Source: Glossina fuscipes
Taxonomy: Eukaryota > Arthropoda > Insecta > Diptera > Glossinidae
Length of the DNA stretch: 64,000 nucleotides
Direction of reading: 5' to 3'
NCBI RefSeq assembly: GCF_014805625.2
Contig: NW_023998423.1
Span: forward strand, 2,668,912-2,732,911
Each line of letters starts with the position of its first letter. Position 1 is the first letter of the stretch. Below, one piece after another: positions 25,401-39,900 of the stretch. The notes under the pieces are model-generated. The model ran no database searches and was not told the DNA's origin. It saw nothing but the letters and a program-made list of their open reading frames with translations. Both the position numbers and the translations under genes were made by a program.

Positions 25401-28400
25401 ACATATAAATATAGTGCATTTAATATTCATGTACTACAGGAATTTGTTAAGAGAGAAGCCGTGGTTGGTGCACACATATATGCATATCTATATATTTATT
25501 CTTGCTTATATATAAATACATATAGATACTTAAAGCTGCGGAAGCATAAATATGTAGATATATATATATATGCATACATGTATAGCTATACGGATGTTAC
25601 AATTGCGTCGGATTGCAACCAAACTAACAGAGCGGCAATCAAGCAGTTATAATAATAACTATTGAAACACAAACAACAACAATTACAACAAGAAAAGCAA
25701 CGACGAGAGAAACCAGATATTGTGACAGTTGTCGAAAAGTTGACACTTTGAAAATGAGGTCAAATAACTGCCTAGGAAAAATGGTATAAAATACAAAAAA
25801 AAAAAAAGAAAATAATAAAATAACAGCAATAACAAAAGCCACAACAACAACGCCAGCTACAGACAGTTACAAGTCCTAGTGGCAGATTAAAAAAAAAAAA
25901 AAAACAAATGAAATAAAATGCAAATGAAATTTTTGCGGTTTTTGAACGGCAACCAAAAGCTGACTGCCTTAACACCATCATCTTCATTTTCTTTATCTTT
26001 ATCATCATCAGTATCATCGTCATCATCATCTTCATTAACATTATTACCAATAGCTTCATTACGACCGTCATCAACATTGTTGTTAAAAGTAAGAAAAAAA
26101 AAATTCCAATAATAAAAACAACACTTGACAGCCATTCTTGGCTTATAGTAGTAATATATACAAGTACATAATACGGAACGTATAATAAATGTCTTACATA
26201 CAAGAATGCGCATACATATGTACATAGCTTCATAGATATGATAATAACTTTAAGAACGCAAGCAGCAAACGAGTGAATAAGAAAAAGCAAAATAAATGAA
26301 TACAACACAACATGCGTGTGAATAATTCCATCCGAGTCTCGGCATTGATTGACTAATTGTCGTCAGGTGTTTAATTATGAAAGAGACTTAATTAAAAGGT
26401 GTCATCATTCTGGGGTCAGATTTTAACCAGAACCAGAACAGAAATGTTACTTCTAATAATATGCTTTACACGTTATATACGAACAATGACATATATACAT
26501 GGATATAAACATACTTGCAAACATACCTGCATATATACATACATACATATAAACATACGTTGTTATAGCCGTAGACGTTTGCACGTTTATCGAAAAATAC
26601 TTAAACGTTTGTCATAAAGGATTGTTCAAGCACTACATCGCGTACTTATATTACATACTTACTTACTCACGTATACATCTATATATGTAGACTTACTCAA
26701 ATTAAGTAATTACCGTTAAGCCTCAAACTAATATACAAGAAAGAGAGACTGTACCGTTGAAATTATTATTCAATTCTTTATATGCACGTTACTGAAAGTA
26801 GTATTACAGGTAAATTTATATCCTTCATATATATATAAATATGTATGAACCTTGGATATTACATTTCCATATGAGTTATAATTTCACTATACTTGTATTT
26901 TAAATGACTCCACTTCTTATTTGTTACAATTAAAATCAATTTTCCTTAAATTGCTGGCAATTTGCATATATAAAACACACACATACATACATACATACAT
27001 ACATACAAATACAAATGCGTATATACATATTCATTCAAATATACACAGGCATATACATATATATATATATATATAAACCAGTATGAATATGAATGACTTC
27101 GGTATCTAGTTTTACATATGTACATACATGAATATACATGCATGTATTTTGTGTCTGCTGTTGATTATTATTGTTATGGCAGTCATTATAAAGTAAATGC
27201 AGTCGATGCAAGAGAGGGTGTACGAAGAAAAGAGAAAATCATGTAAAAAGTTGCTGATACCGTAAGTGTTGTGTGCAAGACTAATGTATTCCGTCCGTTA
27301 AATGGCAGTTAACGTAAAGAGCAAAAATTACTTATTTAAAAAAGATTACTATGAAAAGTCTTTTACTTTTGTTGCTGTTTCTTCTTTTTTTTTCTTCTTC
27401 TTCTTCTTCTTTTAATGTGACCAATTATAAGATTTTCTTAAAATTTTACAAAAAGTGATTGGGTAAAAGAATTTTTATTAAAAAAGTTTTTTAATTATAA
27501 CAAGTAAAAAGTTATATTCACATTCGGGCGAATCGGAGCCGTTTTTTTTACTCAATTTTTATGTAGCTGTAAATTCATCATTTCTTTTTTATATATATAT
27601 ATATATATATTTCAAAAGTTTTTATGGCCTGATAATCGCTATTTATGCACTCTTTCAGGCGGTATCGTTAGGTAATGGGTAGAGGAAAAAGTTTGTGACG
27701 TTTGTTCATCTAAGCTGAAGCATATTTTTTTTAGATTTTCAATGAACTTTATGTATATTAAATTTATGTATATGACCGATACTCACTGTCGTAGAGCTTC
27801 CAATAATTTTCAACTAAAAAACGAAAAAAAAAACAATTTTCACAGATGTCTTTGGACGTCAGCTCCTTACTTTAAAGAAATGTATGCAAAGACGAAACAT
27901 TTAGTAGTTGGGTGGGGTGAGATTCGGACTACATGGCAGCCCAGTGGGCGCGTGCTAAATCGGCAAATGCTTCGCCTTTGCCCTCTAGACACTAACAGTA
28001 GCTATCATCAAGCTAGACTTTACCGCGTTTGAGACTTAAATCTGCTAACGTTGACAACGTTTCCAAAAAGGACCCATTAGTATAAATTTCTGTATTTCCG
28101 GTAATTGATGAATAGTAGTAGTTTGTTATGAAATAGAACTTTTGTTTGTTCTTCAAAAATTGTTGTCAGTTACGAACATGCTACGACGTCACAGATCTGT
28201 CATATTTGGAGAAATCCTTAAGTCCGCGGTAATCATATCCTTGCTAAAGTTTTTTTTGAATGATTTCAAACTCGCGCTTTCTACCACAGCACTAAAAACT
28301 GTTACTTATAGTTTTCCTTGGATCCTTGCTTGGTTCGAATTATCAGTATTTACCCCGATATAGCTCAGCTGATATCATAATATAAGAGCACAAAAAAAAA

Positions 28401-30724
28401 AAACCACGGAAGAGAAAAACTTCCTTTCGCCCCTCATATAACAGGTATTCGACCTTTCGACCATTCGGCCATTTATTAGTCTTTCTCTGCAACATTTTCC
28501 CGTCGTGTATTTACTTGTACAGTGTAACCAGTATGTCTGTCCTTTATAATCTTCTCTTCATGTACATCACCTTCCATAACCTTATCTTAAGAAGTAGATT
28601 ATAAATTTCATGTATGCAACTCACTAGAACATTAAATAAAAGAAACGTGTGTTACTCAAGTCACCAAACTTGTCGCAAGCAAGGTGTTATCATTATACGA
28701 GCATTACGCATTGATAAGTGAATACGTAGCCTATTGGTCGTGTTCATACCGACTTTTATCGCGTAATGCACAGGCAGCGCAACGTTGTCAACTTTAGTCG
28801 TCAATCAATGCCATCTCTTTACATAGCATTCAACAAACCGGTTACATGTGATGAAATGCAATATGAACAACAACCGCGATGGGATATGACATTCAATGTA
28901 ATGATGTCAATAATTTGTAATGAACTTATCATGCTATGGCAATGAAACCATTACGCTTAATAAAGTTCAGTATTCAAGGCAAGAATCAGTAGGCCATCTA
29001 GCAATCGGTAACCTAAAAAAAAATGGAAAGTACATATATCGAAAAGTACCCATCAACGCACTAAGGCAACCAATTATGAGGGCTTTGCGAACTTGTAGAC
29101 TTTTCAACGTTGTTTTTGTTATTGTGCACACACCTTATTATTATTAGCACGTCTTTCGAATGACTTCAGATGGTGTTTGATCTCCACACACAACACCTTA
29201 CTTTTTTATGCACATTGTGTTGTTTTGATTTAAAAATCAAAGTGGCGGCTCAAGATTTCCAATCAGGAAATGAAAATATGAAAATGAAAATATGGGTAAG
29301 TAAAATTCTTCATTTGTTTTCATAAGCTGTAAAATCTTCATTGCATTGAAATCATTTTCTTTGTAAATAAAAATAAAATGATTGCAGACGTGCCCAACCC
29401 TTCTCATATCGATCGCTTTAGAATCATATTTTGTCCGTCTTATAAAGATATATTAAAGCTAGGCAAGAGATTTGGGCCGACGATGAACGCAATAGAAATT
29501 GGTTCGAATTGGACCACTTTTTCGGCTACTTCCCATACAACTCATTAGCTTGAAAAGCCGTTTTATGAATAAATATAAAGCGTTACGGCTAACTGAATTA
29601 AGCGAAGTAGTGTTGAATATATAAAGGTCGGCCGTGAACGATTCTAATGGTTTTACGCGTTTTTACTGCAAAATTTGAACTAACTCTCTATTAAGTACCG
29701 GGAAAAAATGGCTTAAATATACAGCGCTTATAAACACAGCGTCCTAAAAGAAACCTTACGCAATCGCCGGCTGATCAAAAATCTAAGAACTGGCATTTCT
29801 ACTGGTGTAGGGGTAACAAGCTGTTTTCATAAGGAGGTAAAGGGACACGTGGGTCTCAATCTAAATTTCTTAGAGCAAAAGGCAAAGATTCTATGGAATT
29901 CTAATTGCAACGAAGTTCGTCATACGACCAAAGCATACTCTAATGCAGGCCATACTAAACTAACATATAGTCTTCTCTTCGCGTAGGCGTCGACAAAATC
30001 CCTCGAACAGCCTTTAATGAAGCCTGGCACTGATCTAGCCTTTAAGATGCAAAATGGAATTATCTACTAAATGCCGCCAGTTAATGTTTTCCTTGCTCGT
30101 TGAGCTAAAGCTCCGATCATCTACTTTGACAGGTTGTAACAAACAAGTTTTGAAACTTTTTTATAGGTTTTTTGTTTTTTTTAAACTTTTCCAACATTTC
30201 ATATTATATAAATAAAGTTTGAAGTAAACATTTTATCTACGGCATCTTCTCTAAGAATGGAGTAAGATTCTATAAATTTTCCCTTATTTAATAGAATTTC
30301 ATTTGAAATCCTACTCAGTCACAATAACGACTTTTGTTAAGTGAGTTATTGGTCTTTGCATACAATTGCATCACAAGTGAACTTGACTTTATAACTGTTC
30401 GGTCGTGCCTCCTCCTTAACCGAACTTAACCAGCATGGTCATTATCATTATCATCATTATTATCATCAGACAATACCAACTGACACATTATTTGAAATTA
30501 TTAACGTTGGATATAAAAACATTACAATTTTATTTCAATTGTTGTCTGCAGTATTTTATGAAAGCACATGACATCAATTGTTCTTCTATTCAACAGCCAT
30601 CGTACACACGCATATACACTCTTAGCTAAATACTTAAGCTAACAATAGCTTCGCCATTACTGCGAACGAGCACACATTACAAAAACAAACATTGCCTGTT
30701 ATTCTATGGAGTTCAAGTTATTGT

Positions 30725-30764
<40 letters not shown>

Positions 30765-33700
30765 GCATATATATATTATAACGTCCCTTATGGCCTTCTC
30801 GTATACACTTGATTTCGATTTACCAGCGAAAAAACACATTAAGTGAACTTAATGGGGCGACAACATTTTTAATTAGCACCTGTTGTGTGTGTAGTCATTA
30901 ACAAAAACAAAACAATATAACGGCAACAATAGCATCAACATTGACTATAATGGTAATAACAAGCCAAAAAACACCAACACTCCAGCACTAAAACCAACCA
31001 ACCAACCAACTAAACAAATGACAATAACTCCAATAACAACATTGAAGATCCAAAAAGAAGACAAAAATGAAATTAAAAGAGAAAAAAAAGGCAGAGAGCG
31101 AAAAACAATTTGTTTAGTTTCCTTTTTCTTATGGCTTTTATACTCTATTAAAAAAAAATAAACAAAAAGAAGGGAAAGCCGTAAAATGTAACGTTACACT
31201 GTGGAGGAGAAAATGGTCCGGAGTAGTAATATTAATTTTATGTCTACCCTTAAAAGGATACCGTAACCAATCTGACACATTCCATGCACTAAGAGACAGA
31301 TGGACGGACAGACGGCCTGGGGAGGGGGGGAGGAAAGGAGAACGAGTGACAAATAATAGAAAAAATTACAAGCAAAAGAGACATAAATTCCTTAAGACTT
31401 AATGAAAAGCTTTGGTGATACTTTTCTGTTTGCAATTGTTGCCCTCTTCTTTTCCTAGAGTATGTATGCCGTTATCGCTATTGCCTGGTAGAGGCTGACA
31501 AAAAACCAAATGCTAAAGAAAACCAAAAAACACAAAAAAAAAAAATTCAATGTTGCAACAGATGTGTGGATTGTTTATTTAATACAAGACGCAAACATAA
31601 ACACGCATTTACACATATTCCCTTTTACACACACTCATATACACGGAACATGCATTTCTGTATTTCTGTGTATATGTGTAGTCTCTTAAACCTTTAAGCT
31701 CTTTTCTAACTTTTCTCTCACTCAATGCTTTAGAAAAAGTTCAACATCCTTCACTGCTTCCGATTTCATAAAAAAATAAGACGAGAAGTAGATGAAGAGG
31801 TTGAGCGAAAGGCAAAGGATAACTTTGTCATTTTATATGCTGTGTTATATGGTTGTTGCTGTTATTGTTATTATTTTGTTTGTAATTGTCCTTATAAATG
31901 TATGAGCGTGTGTGTTAAACTTATTAGAGAATTTTATTATCGTTACATACGTATAGCAAAATTCCCCGACGCGCTTTATAGACTGATTAAATGGCAAAGT
32001 AAACATTGAAGGCTCCATTATTCATTCGCACACATGCCGCTTGTATACAGATGCCGAGCGATACACATAAATGCATATCATTGTTAAAACAATTACTTTC
32101 TCACAGACGTTCATATCTCACTCCCGTTCTCGTTTTCTCCCGTTCTTATTGGTTTTCCTGTTCCTGCTTTTCCACTCCTTCTCATCTCCCCACCTATTAA
32201 AATATTACAGGAATTTGGGGTAATTCCTTATAAAACCGGAAGAAATTCAAAAGTTTTTGCTATAATATGAGAAACTTTGGATTTTCAAAACGTTATCCCA
32301 AAGAAAAAAAGAAACACAAATAGAAAATAAAATGTCGTTCACTAAATGGCATTTAAAAGAAAAAAAAAAGAAAAAGAAGAGAACGGAACACTTAAATATT
32401 CTTCCTGTGCTTGAATATATTCAAGTAAACACAAGATGCTACAGATGGGATATTACATTTTTCACAATATGGTTGGCTATGTTCGTGATTGTGATCGTCC
32501 AGACCTTAGAAATGGCTTTGGTCAATCAAACGTAAATACTGTAAAAATGTTTTGGGAAACAACCGATTGCTTGCAGTTGATGAAACTGAGACCATACTCA
32601 CCCGCTTTTGGCTAAATGTACAGATTCTTAACTTAACGAATTAGATATGAGAAATTTATTGATAAATAGATGACGCATTCGATCGAAAAACAGATCTTTC
32701 GAAGCAGCTTTCTCAACACTTGTGCTATACTCAAAAGAATAGGACCAACTGACTTGTAAATATGCATGAGACGCGGGCCATGTTACAAGGACCATATTGA
32801 ATAGTGACAAAAAGAAGAAGAAGAAGAAGAGGTCCACGTTAAGCTAAAAGAGAACGCTCACTAAACATCGTCGCCACAATTTAATCGCTAATCAAAAAAA
32901 GCAAAAAAGGACTGAATCCGGTAGAGGTCTCCTTTCTGTTTCTTTGCTTAAAGTCAATCCGAAGCGAACAGAACGCTTTGGGCACCGAGCCCACAGCCAA
33001 CCGAATCCTCAGTGGCTGGGTCAACAGCGAACTGGGTCTTCTCTGCCGTTTGCCACTACTTTCTCTTCTTCGCATCGGGACAGAGAGCTGAGTTCAATTC
33101 TGTGTTTTGTTTTAAAACAGCCAAAGTGATGGTAAAACTTTTTTGGGATCAAAGACGAACTTTGTTAATTGACTATCTTCAAATCTGGTGGCCCTGTTCG
33201 AAGTTTTTGTATCAAAGCTCGCTACTGCAACTCAGTACACCTAAAGCCATATTAAGTTCAGATGAATATGTTAAATTAGGTGATGTCAAGGTTGGGTCAT
33301 CCGAACGGGTATTACATAAGCTCTCTCTGTTTTTCTTCAAACTTTTCTTCTTTACAAGACTCGCTGCTGAGTGACGTGAATCATTATTCACAATTCTTTT
33401 CTCTTCACATATAGCACAACGTTTGACCAACCGCTCGGATAGGATTGTAAATTTTTAAGGCATTAGCTTCTAATGTTCTCATTAATGTTCTGCGTTATTT
33501 TTCAAATTAATTATAGTCCTTCTAGAAACATGAATCAAAGGATCTCCCACAAGTTTCTGTAAAAGTATCTCATATTTCGGAGTTATAGTTTGGAGATAGT
33601 AAGTGGTATCTGAATTAGCATACATGTCTGGAGCTTCTTGCTACCTTTGTGCAATTGAACTTAGTTGATAAGAATTCTTGGTATTCATGGTAAGTAGGAC

Positions 33701-36700
33701 GGTTTATCTCAGGCACAATAATATATCATAAAAAATGGTCTTTCTATCGTCATACACTTTACGTTTTGCACATCTGTCCATCTTGTTTTCTCATGCAGAC
33801 ATGATGCTAGTTACAAAGGATTATAAGCAGAAGAGAAAGAAGAGAAAGAATAGTGTGGCGTGTGGGAAGGAAGGCGAGATGAGAGTTTGCTTTCAAGATT
33901 TTAAATAGTGGGTAGATCTCTTGTTAGAGAGAATGGCTGCGTAGAGGCCGCATCGAGGAGCTCATAGCATTGTAAGAAGAAAGGGAAAGGGACGGGGAGA
34001 TAACCGCAGCCTGGCGAGTATGTGGCCAACCGATACGTGTTAGGCTTTGACGGGCTGAGCAGCGACTAAAAAATGAATTCTACCGCATTGAGATACAACG
34101 TTTGGTATATCTAACATTGTATGCTTGGCGGGTGGACCTTTAATGAATTTTTTAGATTTTCTATTCATCTAGTATTTAGAAGCAATTGCCCATATATGAG
34201 TTTTTTTTGTGTAGACTCTAGCAATAATTTCAACAACAATTACTGTTTGTACTAATTTCAAAAACTCTTACTACAATAGCAAAACATCAAATGTTGCCTT
34301 TATTCGTTAGACTATCTCTGAATAGCATTCTTCATGTTACCCCCTATGCATGACTTCTTCGTTCAACATTAGACAGGCTTGAATTTTACTCATTAGTAAA
34401 TGAGTTTTACTTAACTCTGAAATTCATTAAATTCCTTTACGCCTGGTTGCCTGCCACGATGTATTACAGACGTAAGCGCCCATATATGCGTATATGTGAT
34501 ATGTATATTATACACATGTTTATATCCATATATATATAAGTCGACGCACATTCATTCCTATGTATGTGTAATAATTCACTTATCCTTATAAATAAACAAA
34601 CAATAGGAGAAAATAATAGCAACAACAATAATAACTACATCTGTAGAATGACAAGTGTGTCGGAATGTTTGTGCAATGATTCGTTTCTTTAGTATTAAAT
34701 GCAATATATAAACAAAAACAATAACAGTAACAACAACAACAACAACAACAGCAGCAGCAATATTTATAAGTGGGTCGCCGTCGCTACGGCGTTTTTAAAA
34801 TCCATGAGAATTGCTTTTCGTTTAACTACACGTACATGAGTAAGCGTGCGTGCATATATATATATATATATGTGCGTGTATGTGAAATTTAATTTTTCCA
34901 TACGAAACTGTAACTCGGTATTTGTATCCATCCACTGCTTGTATATATTTGCTTTGCCTTAAACTTTGTTAGTTTTCGCTTTAGTCACATCCACAAGAAC
35001 AAAAAATAAATAAATAAAAAAAAACTTATTGTTGCATGCTATCGGTAGATTTCGTAAGTAGAAGGAATCGTTGCTTTCTGCTTCCAGGACGGGGGGATGG
35101 ACGTTACGAGATTAGTTGTATGTGTTATGCACACATATAAACATATGTATATGCACAATTGTTTATGTTTGCGTGCGCATTGGGTTGGTTTTTACATCAA
35201 GTAATGAGGGTGAAATTGAAATCTAAGTAAATATAAACAGTTAAACAAACAAGCGTTTTGAAATTAGTATCCAATCTTTGAGAATTGTCACTAAACGTAG
35301 AGAGAGCACATAAAATACTTATGCATACACAAACAGCTGTAAACTTCCAAACAATATATACAAATGCGCATATATACATACACACACACGCATCCACAAA
35401 GAGAAAGACACATTTACATTTGTGCATATATAAAATCATAATTTTTGCATACGCATGTGTATTTAGATATGTTGTATACACAATAATGTTACATTTCTTT
35501 ACACTTGAAAGCCTTACAAATGTTGTATCTCTGTTTTGCCGCCATATGTTATTAGCGCGTGCATACACAATTGTATGTGAGCGAGACATTGTTGCCACAA
35601 TTCTACATTCAATCTTCATCAATCTTAACTTAGTGGCAAATGATTTCAAACGAAAATTCCATTTAGAAGGAAATAACTAAGAATTAGATTACCTAAGATA
35701 GATGAGCGTATGCAGCAAATCCCTTTAAACTAGAATAAGAATATGGGAATGCCTTAAGTCGATCAGAAAAAGCTTAAATAGCCTTACTTTCGAAAGAGAC
35801 GTCCTAGCGTGCGTTCGAAACTAAAGCAGCCTTACTTCTACTATCATGTAAAATTCGGACAGTTATTCCTATATTTTGCATTGAGACGACAGTTGCACCT
35901 CACTACTGTGATGAAATCAGCCCTATTCTTCCATTTATTTTCGAGAAGAGCAACCTATAGCTTTCTTTCGGCATAAAAGCTGTTGTAACTCGCTAGGGAA
36001 CACAGCTCTAATATTCTTTCGCGGCTAACGCACCCGTAACCCGTGCCATTTGCCTTAAGGGAGCGGATTTCCACCCTGCTCTCGGGACGACGAAAGCTTC
36101 ATCAAAACATTTCTAAGAAAATGCGTTACCTATGTTACCTACGTGAAGTTTGAAACTGATTTTCAGCCTTGAAGAGTTTTTAAAAATGATAGCATTTTTA
36201 CCCATATACGAAGCGCTCTTTGATATTTGCGCTACAGACTTGACACTTGGCAAAGAGTGAGGACAAAATGTTCAAAAATGTTTTTGAGATTTTGATATGG
36301 AAGATTTTCTTCAAATAAGATTTTTTCAAAATTCGCAGTACACGGCAACTCTAGTATTTAAGGATAAGTAAGTTTTTAGTGTTTTCTTATGTATGACTAT
36401 ATGCTCGGTACGATGTTTCTACACAACTCTGTGATGATAACCTAAAATTTATGCAAATGTTGGCATTAAGTGTTATGTGCAGCAACATATTACTAGGATT
36501 GTACGAAAAAGAAGGAATCCCACTTGAGAGAATTGGATACACTGGACCGTACACTATACATTAGTTTCATTTCAATCTGCACATATATGTGATAAGCAAT
36601 TTTTGCTTTTAATTTATTGGTAAAAGGATTTCTTGAGTAATTTGTTAATTGCACTGCATTCGGTTATTGATTAGTTACCTTTAAATTAGAAGTATCTCCA

Positions 36701-36944
36701 AAGGGATTACTTCCCTTATATGAATGCAAGCGTAGCTTGATTCGTCTACGTATATCTATCTTTGCTTTATATTTCGCTTAACCAAACGGCCCTAAATTTG
36801 TCGCTTCTGTCCCTCTCTCTCTCTTTCTCTCTGTCTCTTTTACCAAATGATTTATTATGCACTTTCTATCTGTCGTTCTAAGCGAATATAGATATACTTT
36901 GCTGTACGAATGTCTTTCTGTCTGTTTCTCTATCTGTATGTCTA

Positions 36945-36977
<33 letters not shown>

Positions 36978-39900
36978 GTGCATTTAAATCACAACTTATA
37001 TCTAATACTAGCATCTTTCAGTTGTTTTGCTTGTAAATTTTTGAGGTTAAATTTTTATCGAGCTTGTTAATCATGTGTACAGTACACTTTTTGCACTTTT
37101 ACTTTGTTTTCCTTGCTTTTGTTATTCTTTGTCTATGGTAAACATAACTGCATGCATATACCGTAGTACAGGCAAATAGTAAATGAAGGGAATTTTCATG
37201 TTTGTTATAGAAATTTTAGAAATTCAGTAAACTAGCCAAAGGCGATAAAGCAGCAATTACTCATTTAACAGAGAAAGTTAAAGAAAAGCTAACACATGTA
37301 CGTCCAGCCTCACAATCACGCACATGCTTTTTCAAATGTTATCTAAATGAACACTCATGACTGCGCTTTTAACCGAACATCACAAATGGCGGCTTAGATA
37401 TTTGAAATTTGATTGTTTTGTTTTTTTTGTTTTTTCCTTTTTTTTGAAATTTTTTATTATTACCTCTTTTTTTTTTTTGAAAAATCCATCCCTCTATGCT
37501 TATAACCAATTCTAGGCATTATTGAGATGAAATGTTTGCTACACTTTTTATTTCTTCTTCAATGGCCGTCAATGCTGTAATATTTACTATCATGACTGCT
37601 ATTGTGATTATCAAAAAGTTTACAAATTTCAAATGCATTTGTGTTACTACTGTTCTACTTTTCTCTTCTCTGTTGTTTTTTTTTTTTTTTGTTTTCTTTT
37701 ATATTTTTATTGAACAAATCCAAATTTTTGTTTGGCGTTTGCTTACCAAACTCACGTATTTTGTATGTATATGTGTATGTATATGTGTGTATTTACCGAA
37801 GGGGGTTAAACTACACATAACTTTACATTGTTTACAGTAAACTTTCGAAAGCAATCGTTGCATGCCGTCGGCACGTTCTGCCAGTTCAGCCCAGGTCGTC
37901 GTTGTTCGGTACTGAAGTAATCGTTTAAACACTGGCACGTGTTGAAAATTTAAAATTTCCATCAAAAGCTTAATAACTTTTCACAACAACCACTTTTCCT
38001 TGCTTTATTTTTTTAGCTAACTTACCAAAAATGTAGTGCCCCCGCTCTCGCATATAAATTATTTTATCAAAAAAGTTTTATATAAAGTACCCAATATAAG
38101 ACCCCTAAATAGAATATGAAGTAAGAATATGCGCCATGGCGCTCCAATGTAATAAAATACTTGGTCTTATATTAAAATGTACTTAAAAATAATTTTTTTA
38201 TATATGTAACTATCTGAACATTTATGTATATGTATATAACATACTTATGCACATACCTGTGTTAGCTGTGACGAGGCATAATACGATATTCTCGAGGGAC
38301 AACACACCGATTCCGGTTTCGAATAAATTGTCTCCGTTATCTGATCACCCATTGGTAACAATGCTGTTGCGTACGGTGAAGGGGTTGGCGAGCTACGAAA
38401 TTCTAGTTATGTAAATAAAATAAAAATGAAATGAAATTTTTGAAAAAAAATAAAAACATTATTAAAAAATTTTATATTGGTTTTTGCTTTGTGCAGCTCG
38501 GTATTGTTTCTCTTCCTTTTTTGCTTTTCATGTTGCTTGTATTTGTTATGATGAACTCACTTTCAAATATATTGCATGATTTTTTCGTTTCCGAAGGATA
38601 TTTATTTAGACTAGCAATTGTAGCATAGGAGCCGCTATTAGCACTCGGTGGCCGACCTAAAGGATCTAGGCGTATAAACACATTCTGGTGGCTGCCGTAT
38701 GCGGCAGTAGTAAAACTTGTACTGATGTGCACAAAAAACAAGAGGAAAAAAACAGAAAAAAGATTTATGAGAACAATTTTTCTTTAACTCTTCTTTCTTT
38801 CCCTTTAACTTACTGTAATGAATCTTGTCTGATCTGCTTACGTGCCCTCAGGTACATTGTACTAGCGGTCAATCCCACCACTAAAATCAAGCCCAAAGCA
38901 CAAGCTGCAGCTCCTAGCAAAGCTGGACCTTGTGAGGGCGCATGAGCCGGGGCCGGTGATTGGTTTGGCGCTGGAAAAAGACCTTAGAAGATAGGATTTC
39001 ATTTCAATGGACAATTATTGTAGAAAAATTTTTCAGCAAGTACTATTTTGAAATCAATTCCTTTTGCAGAGTTCAATTTTGAGATCACCCCAAAGATACC
39101 CAGTTGAAGTAGGTCCATGTGCGAGCATCAACAACCCCATACACTTGTACTTGACTCTTTCAATAGTCTCAAGCGCCATGTCAAGTCATGTCCCTCTGTC
39201 CGTCTATACCGTCCGCCCATTTGGCTGCTTGCTTTTCTCTGCTTTGCTCTCTCTTCCTTTCTAATGCCTACTGATTTATTAGTATTTTTGATTGGCCTTC
39301 CTCCCGAATGTTGAACATTCTACCTATAAGTTTATTCTCTATCCATCTTTTTGTCCCACCGTGCTTTTGCTTTTTTCTTCGCCTGTCCTTCTTTGTGTCT
39401 CCTTCTACCTCATTCTTTCGCTCTGTTTTTTACACCTTACAATACCTGCATATACATTAAATATGGGCGTGTGTATACAATGCAAGACTTGAGATAGACC
39501 GATTTTTTTTGCTTGTCCTTAAACTTGTCTATCCATCCGGAGGTCACAATGTTAGAGATATTTGGATGAAATATAATGCAGCGAGGGGCCTTTGGCGCAA
39601 AGACGAACTCTGTTCCAACTGATTCGGATCGGACCATTTTCTCGACCTCTTCCCATAACACCTTATTTTTAAAAGTGTTTCTAATAATAACTGGGGTAAA
39701 GGAAGTGATGCAGTGTATCTAACGATTCCATAATGTTTTAAATTTCTTTGTTTCTCGCTTTTATCTGTTTGTCTTTCTTCTTATCTATGTGTAATTCTTT
39801 CTATCTCTATTTGTTTCTCCTTCTGTCTGATTCTTCTTCTGCTTACCCGTATTTCCGCTCAATTTTTCGCTATCTGTTTTCCTACTTGTTTAACTACAAA

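Larger units (their letters stand above)
11067..38256 (-). other. Intron 6 of the Drl-2-like gene, 27.2 kb
   Basis: It splits the juxtamembrane exons from the kinase exons. Large first-half introns often carry enhancers, but none can be named from sequence. Contents: microsatellites, one jockey-like RT fragment, repeat copies, an A-rich block, and a possible gag-like remnant. I looked for additional exons of the receptor and saw none; the phases of exons 6 and 7 already join cleanly. Stretches 11.1-12.5, 14.5-16.9, 19.3-22.4, 28-30.7 and 31-36.7 kb hold nothing I recognise beyond simple repeats and scattered family fragments. Confidence 0.75.

Noticed and set aside
25772..26308. 178-codon minus-strand open frame with Met- and Phe-rich protein
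   Set aside because: It is caused by ATC/TTC triplets and poly-T runs. Composition is low-complexity and there is no start context or homology.
27890..28025. tRNA-like words (GATTCGGACT, GCCCAGTGGG) on either strand
   Set aside because: A and B boxes are not at workable spacing and no cloverleaf pairs. It may be an unrelated repeat fragment.
35197..35680. Overlapping 150- and 131-codon frames on opposite strands
   Set aside because: Both cross TATA/CACA-rich sequence, neither has a recognisable motif, and mutual overlap on both strands suggests chance.
38391..38394. Alternative exon 6 acceptor (AG ten bases inside the chosen one)
   Set aside because: It puts the exon in the wrong phase relative to exon 5 and gives a stop codon within the exon. 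The upstream AACTAG restores the frame.
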